DNA of 5,687 nucleotides from Actinomycetota bacterium (GTDB lineage Bacteria > Actinomycetota > Actinomycetes > Acidothermales > Acidothermaceae). Position 1 is the first letter of the stretch; each line of letters starts with the position of its first letter. The stretch covers positions 35,338 through 41,024 of the forward strand of contig PLCK01000293.1 of NCBI GenBank assembly GCA_003134755.1, given 5' to 3'. The notes under the pieces are model-generated. The model worked only from the letters and a program-made list of their open reading frames with translations. It did not search any database and was not told the origin of the DNA. Position numbers and translations under genes: made by a program. This document shows, one piece after another, positions 5,103 to 5,687 of this stretch.

Positions 5103-5687
5103 GACGCGGCCGCCTCCAGTTCACGCACCAACCGGCCGGCGCTCATGGTGATGACCCGGTCGGCGTCGGCGGTCCAGCCGTGCACGTGGCTGACGACGAT
5201 GACGGTGCGGCCGTGGGCGAGGCGTCGGACGGTGTCGCGCAGGTCGTCGGCTCGCCCCTCGTCGAGGTGTGCGGTCGGCTCGTCGAGCAGTAGCACGCCC
5301 CCGCGGACGTTCTCGAGATCGGAGAACGCCCGGACGACGGCGAGCAGCACCCGTTCGATACTCGAGAGACGCTCGACCGGGGCCTCGGGCGCGATATCGA
5401 GGTCGAAGCGCTCGAGGGCGGCACGCACGGCCGTGCGTTCGTCCCGCCAGCTGATCCGCCAGCCCGGGTGCGAGGTGAAGCGGCCGACCCGGAGGTTCTC
5501 GAGCACGCTGAGCTGCGGAATCAGCCCCAGGTCCTGGTGCACGAAGCTGAGTCCGAGCCGCGTCGCCCGGTCTGGGGGGACCGGGAGCGAGACGTTCTGC
5601 CCCCGGACCGTGAGCGAGCCGCCCGGGTCCGGGGCGTGGTAGCCCGAGAGGATCTTGATCAGCGTCGACTTGCCGGACCCGTTGGGG
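5099..5687 (-). CDS. ABC transporter ATPase, sugar-import (RbsA/MglA) type, 5' truncated by window
   Basis: 195 residues are visible; the N-terminus, probably some 30-45 residues, is past the right edge. The sequence begins inside Walker A (PNGSGKSTLIKILSG, residues 1-15). It continues with the Q-loop FVHQDLGL (Gln51), then IPQLSVLENL, a divergent signature LSSIERVLLAVVRA (107-120), Walker B VLLLDEP (131-137), D-loop HLD and switch His167 (VVSHVHG). Walker A, the Q-loop context and the LS..ER signature resemble the first cassette of two-cassette sugar importer ATPases such as RbsA and MglA. Those run to about 500 residues, whereas this protein stops right after the first cassette. The tail from DEPTAHLDE through GRTVIVVSH is more like CydD/CydC ATPases than sugar ATPases, which usually read DEPTAxL and end in VLRDGR. 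Its stop overlaps the cydC ATG. It could be a stand-alone single-cassette ATPase, a chimera, or the remnant of a longer protein. The substrate is unknown. Confidence 0.75.
   Translation of the reverse strand, partial: PNGSGKSTLIKILSGYHAPDPGGSLTVRGQNVSLPVPPDRATRLGLSFVHQDLGLIPQLSVLENLRVGRFTSHPGWRISWRDERTAVRAALERFDLDIAPEAPVERLSSIERVLLAVVRAFSDLENVRGGVLLLDEPTAHLDEGRADDLRDTVRRLAHGRTVIVVSHVHGWTADADRVITMSAGRLVRELEAAAS
5113..5117 (-). promoter_or_regulatory. Ribosome binding site of cydC inside the upstream ATPase gene
   Basis: GGAGG on the minus strand lies ten bases before the cydC ATG at 5102, within the last codons of the ATPase gene. The spacing is a little long but usable. With the ATGA stop/start overlap it supports coupled translation of the two genes from one message. 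Confidence 0.45.

Overview
The window reads as chromosomal DNA from a high-GC Gram-positive bacterium, most likely an actinomycete. The evidence is the strong G/C bias at third codon positions, Ala/Arg/Val-rich proteins, several starts that look leaderless, and actinobacterial-looking families (a GlxA-type regulator, a two-repeat HTH protein, a CydC half-transporter). The genus cannot be fixed from this sequence.

Left part (1-1732): a minus-strand pair consists of a MerR-family regulator with extra cysteine-rich segments (282-1052) and, 66 bases downstream, a small membrane protein that runs off the left edge (1-215). Ahead of merR is a MerR-type promoter: a -35 and a -10 separated by 19 bases with a CTTCGA-N6-TCGAAG dyad in the spacer. 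Further copies of the same half-site lie upstream. Divergent from merR is a 175-residue protein made of two helix-turn-helix-like repeats (1205-1732). The merR pair is best explained as a small, self-regulated, thiol- or metal-responsive cassette; the inducer is unknown.

Middle part (1760-3392): a GlxA-type regulator (DJ-1/PfpI domain plus AraC HTH) lies on the minus strand, divergent from a 178-residue protein of unknown function on the plus strand. The two share a region of about 50 bases that carries a likely glxA-family promoter and the ribosome binding site of the unknown gene.

Right part (3426-5687): two minus-strand genes overlap by four bases (ATGA). The upstream one, cut by the right edge, is an ABC ATPase whose first two thirds look like the N-terminal cassette of the RbsA/MglA sugar-import class. 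The downstream one is a CydC-type half exporter (transmembrane domain plus ATPase) of the kind that pairs with CydD for cytochrome bd assembly. A sugar-type ATPase in the place where CydD would be expected is the most unusual arrangement in the window. In addition, this CydC has an alanine where the Q-loop glutamine should be.

No tRNA, rRNA, CRISPR array, insertion sequence or origin was seen. No gene-free stretch exceeds 300 bases; the longest is the merR/HTH divergent region of about 150 bases.
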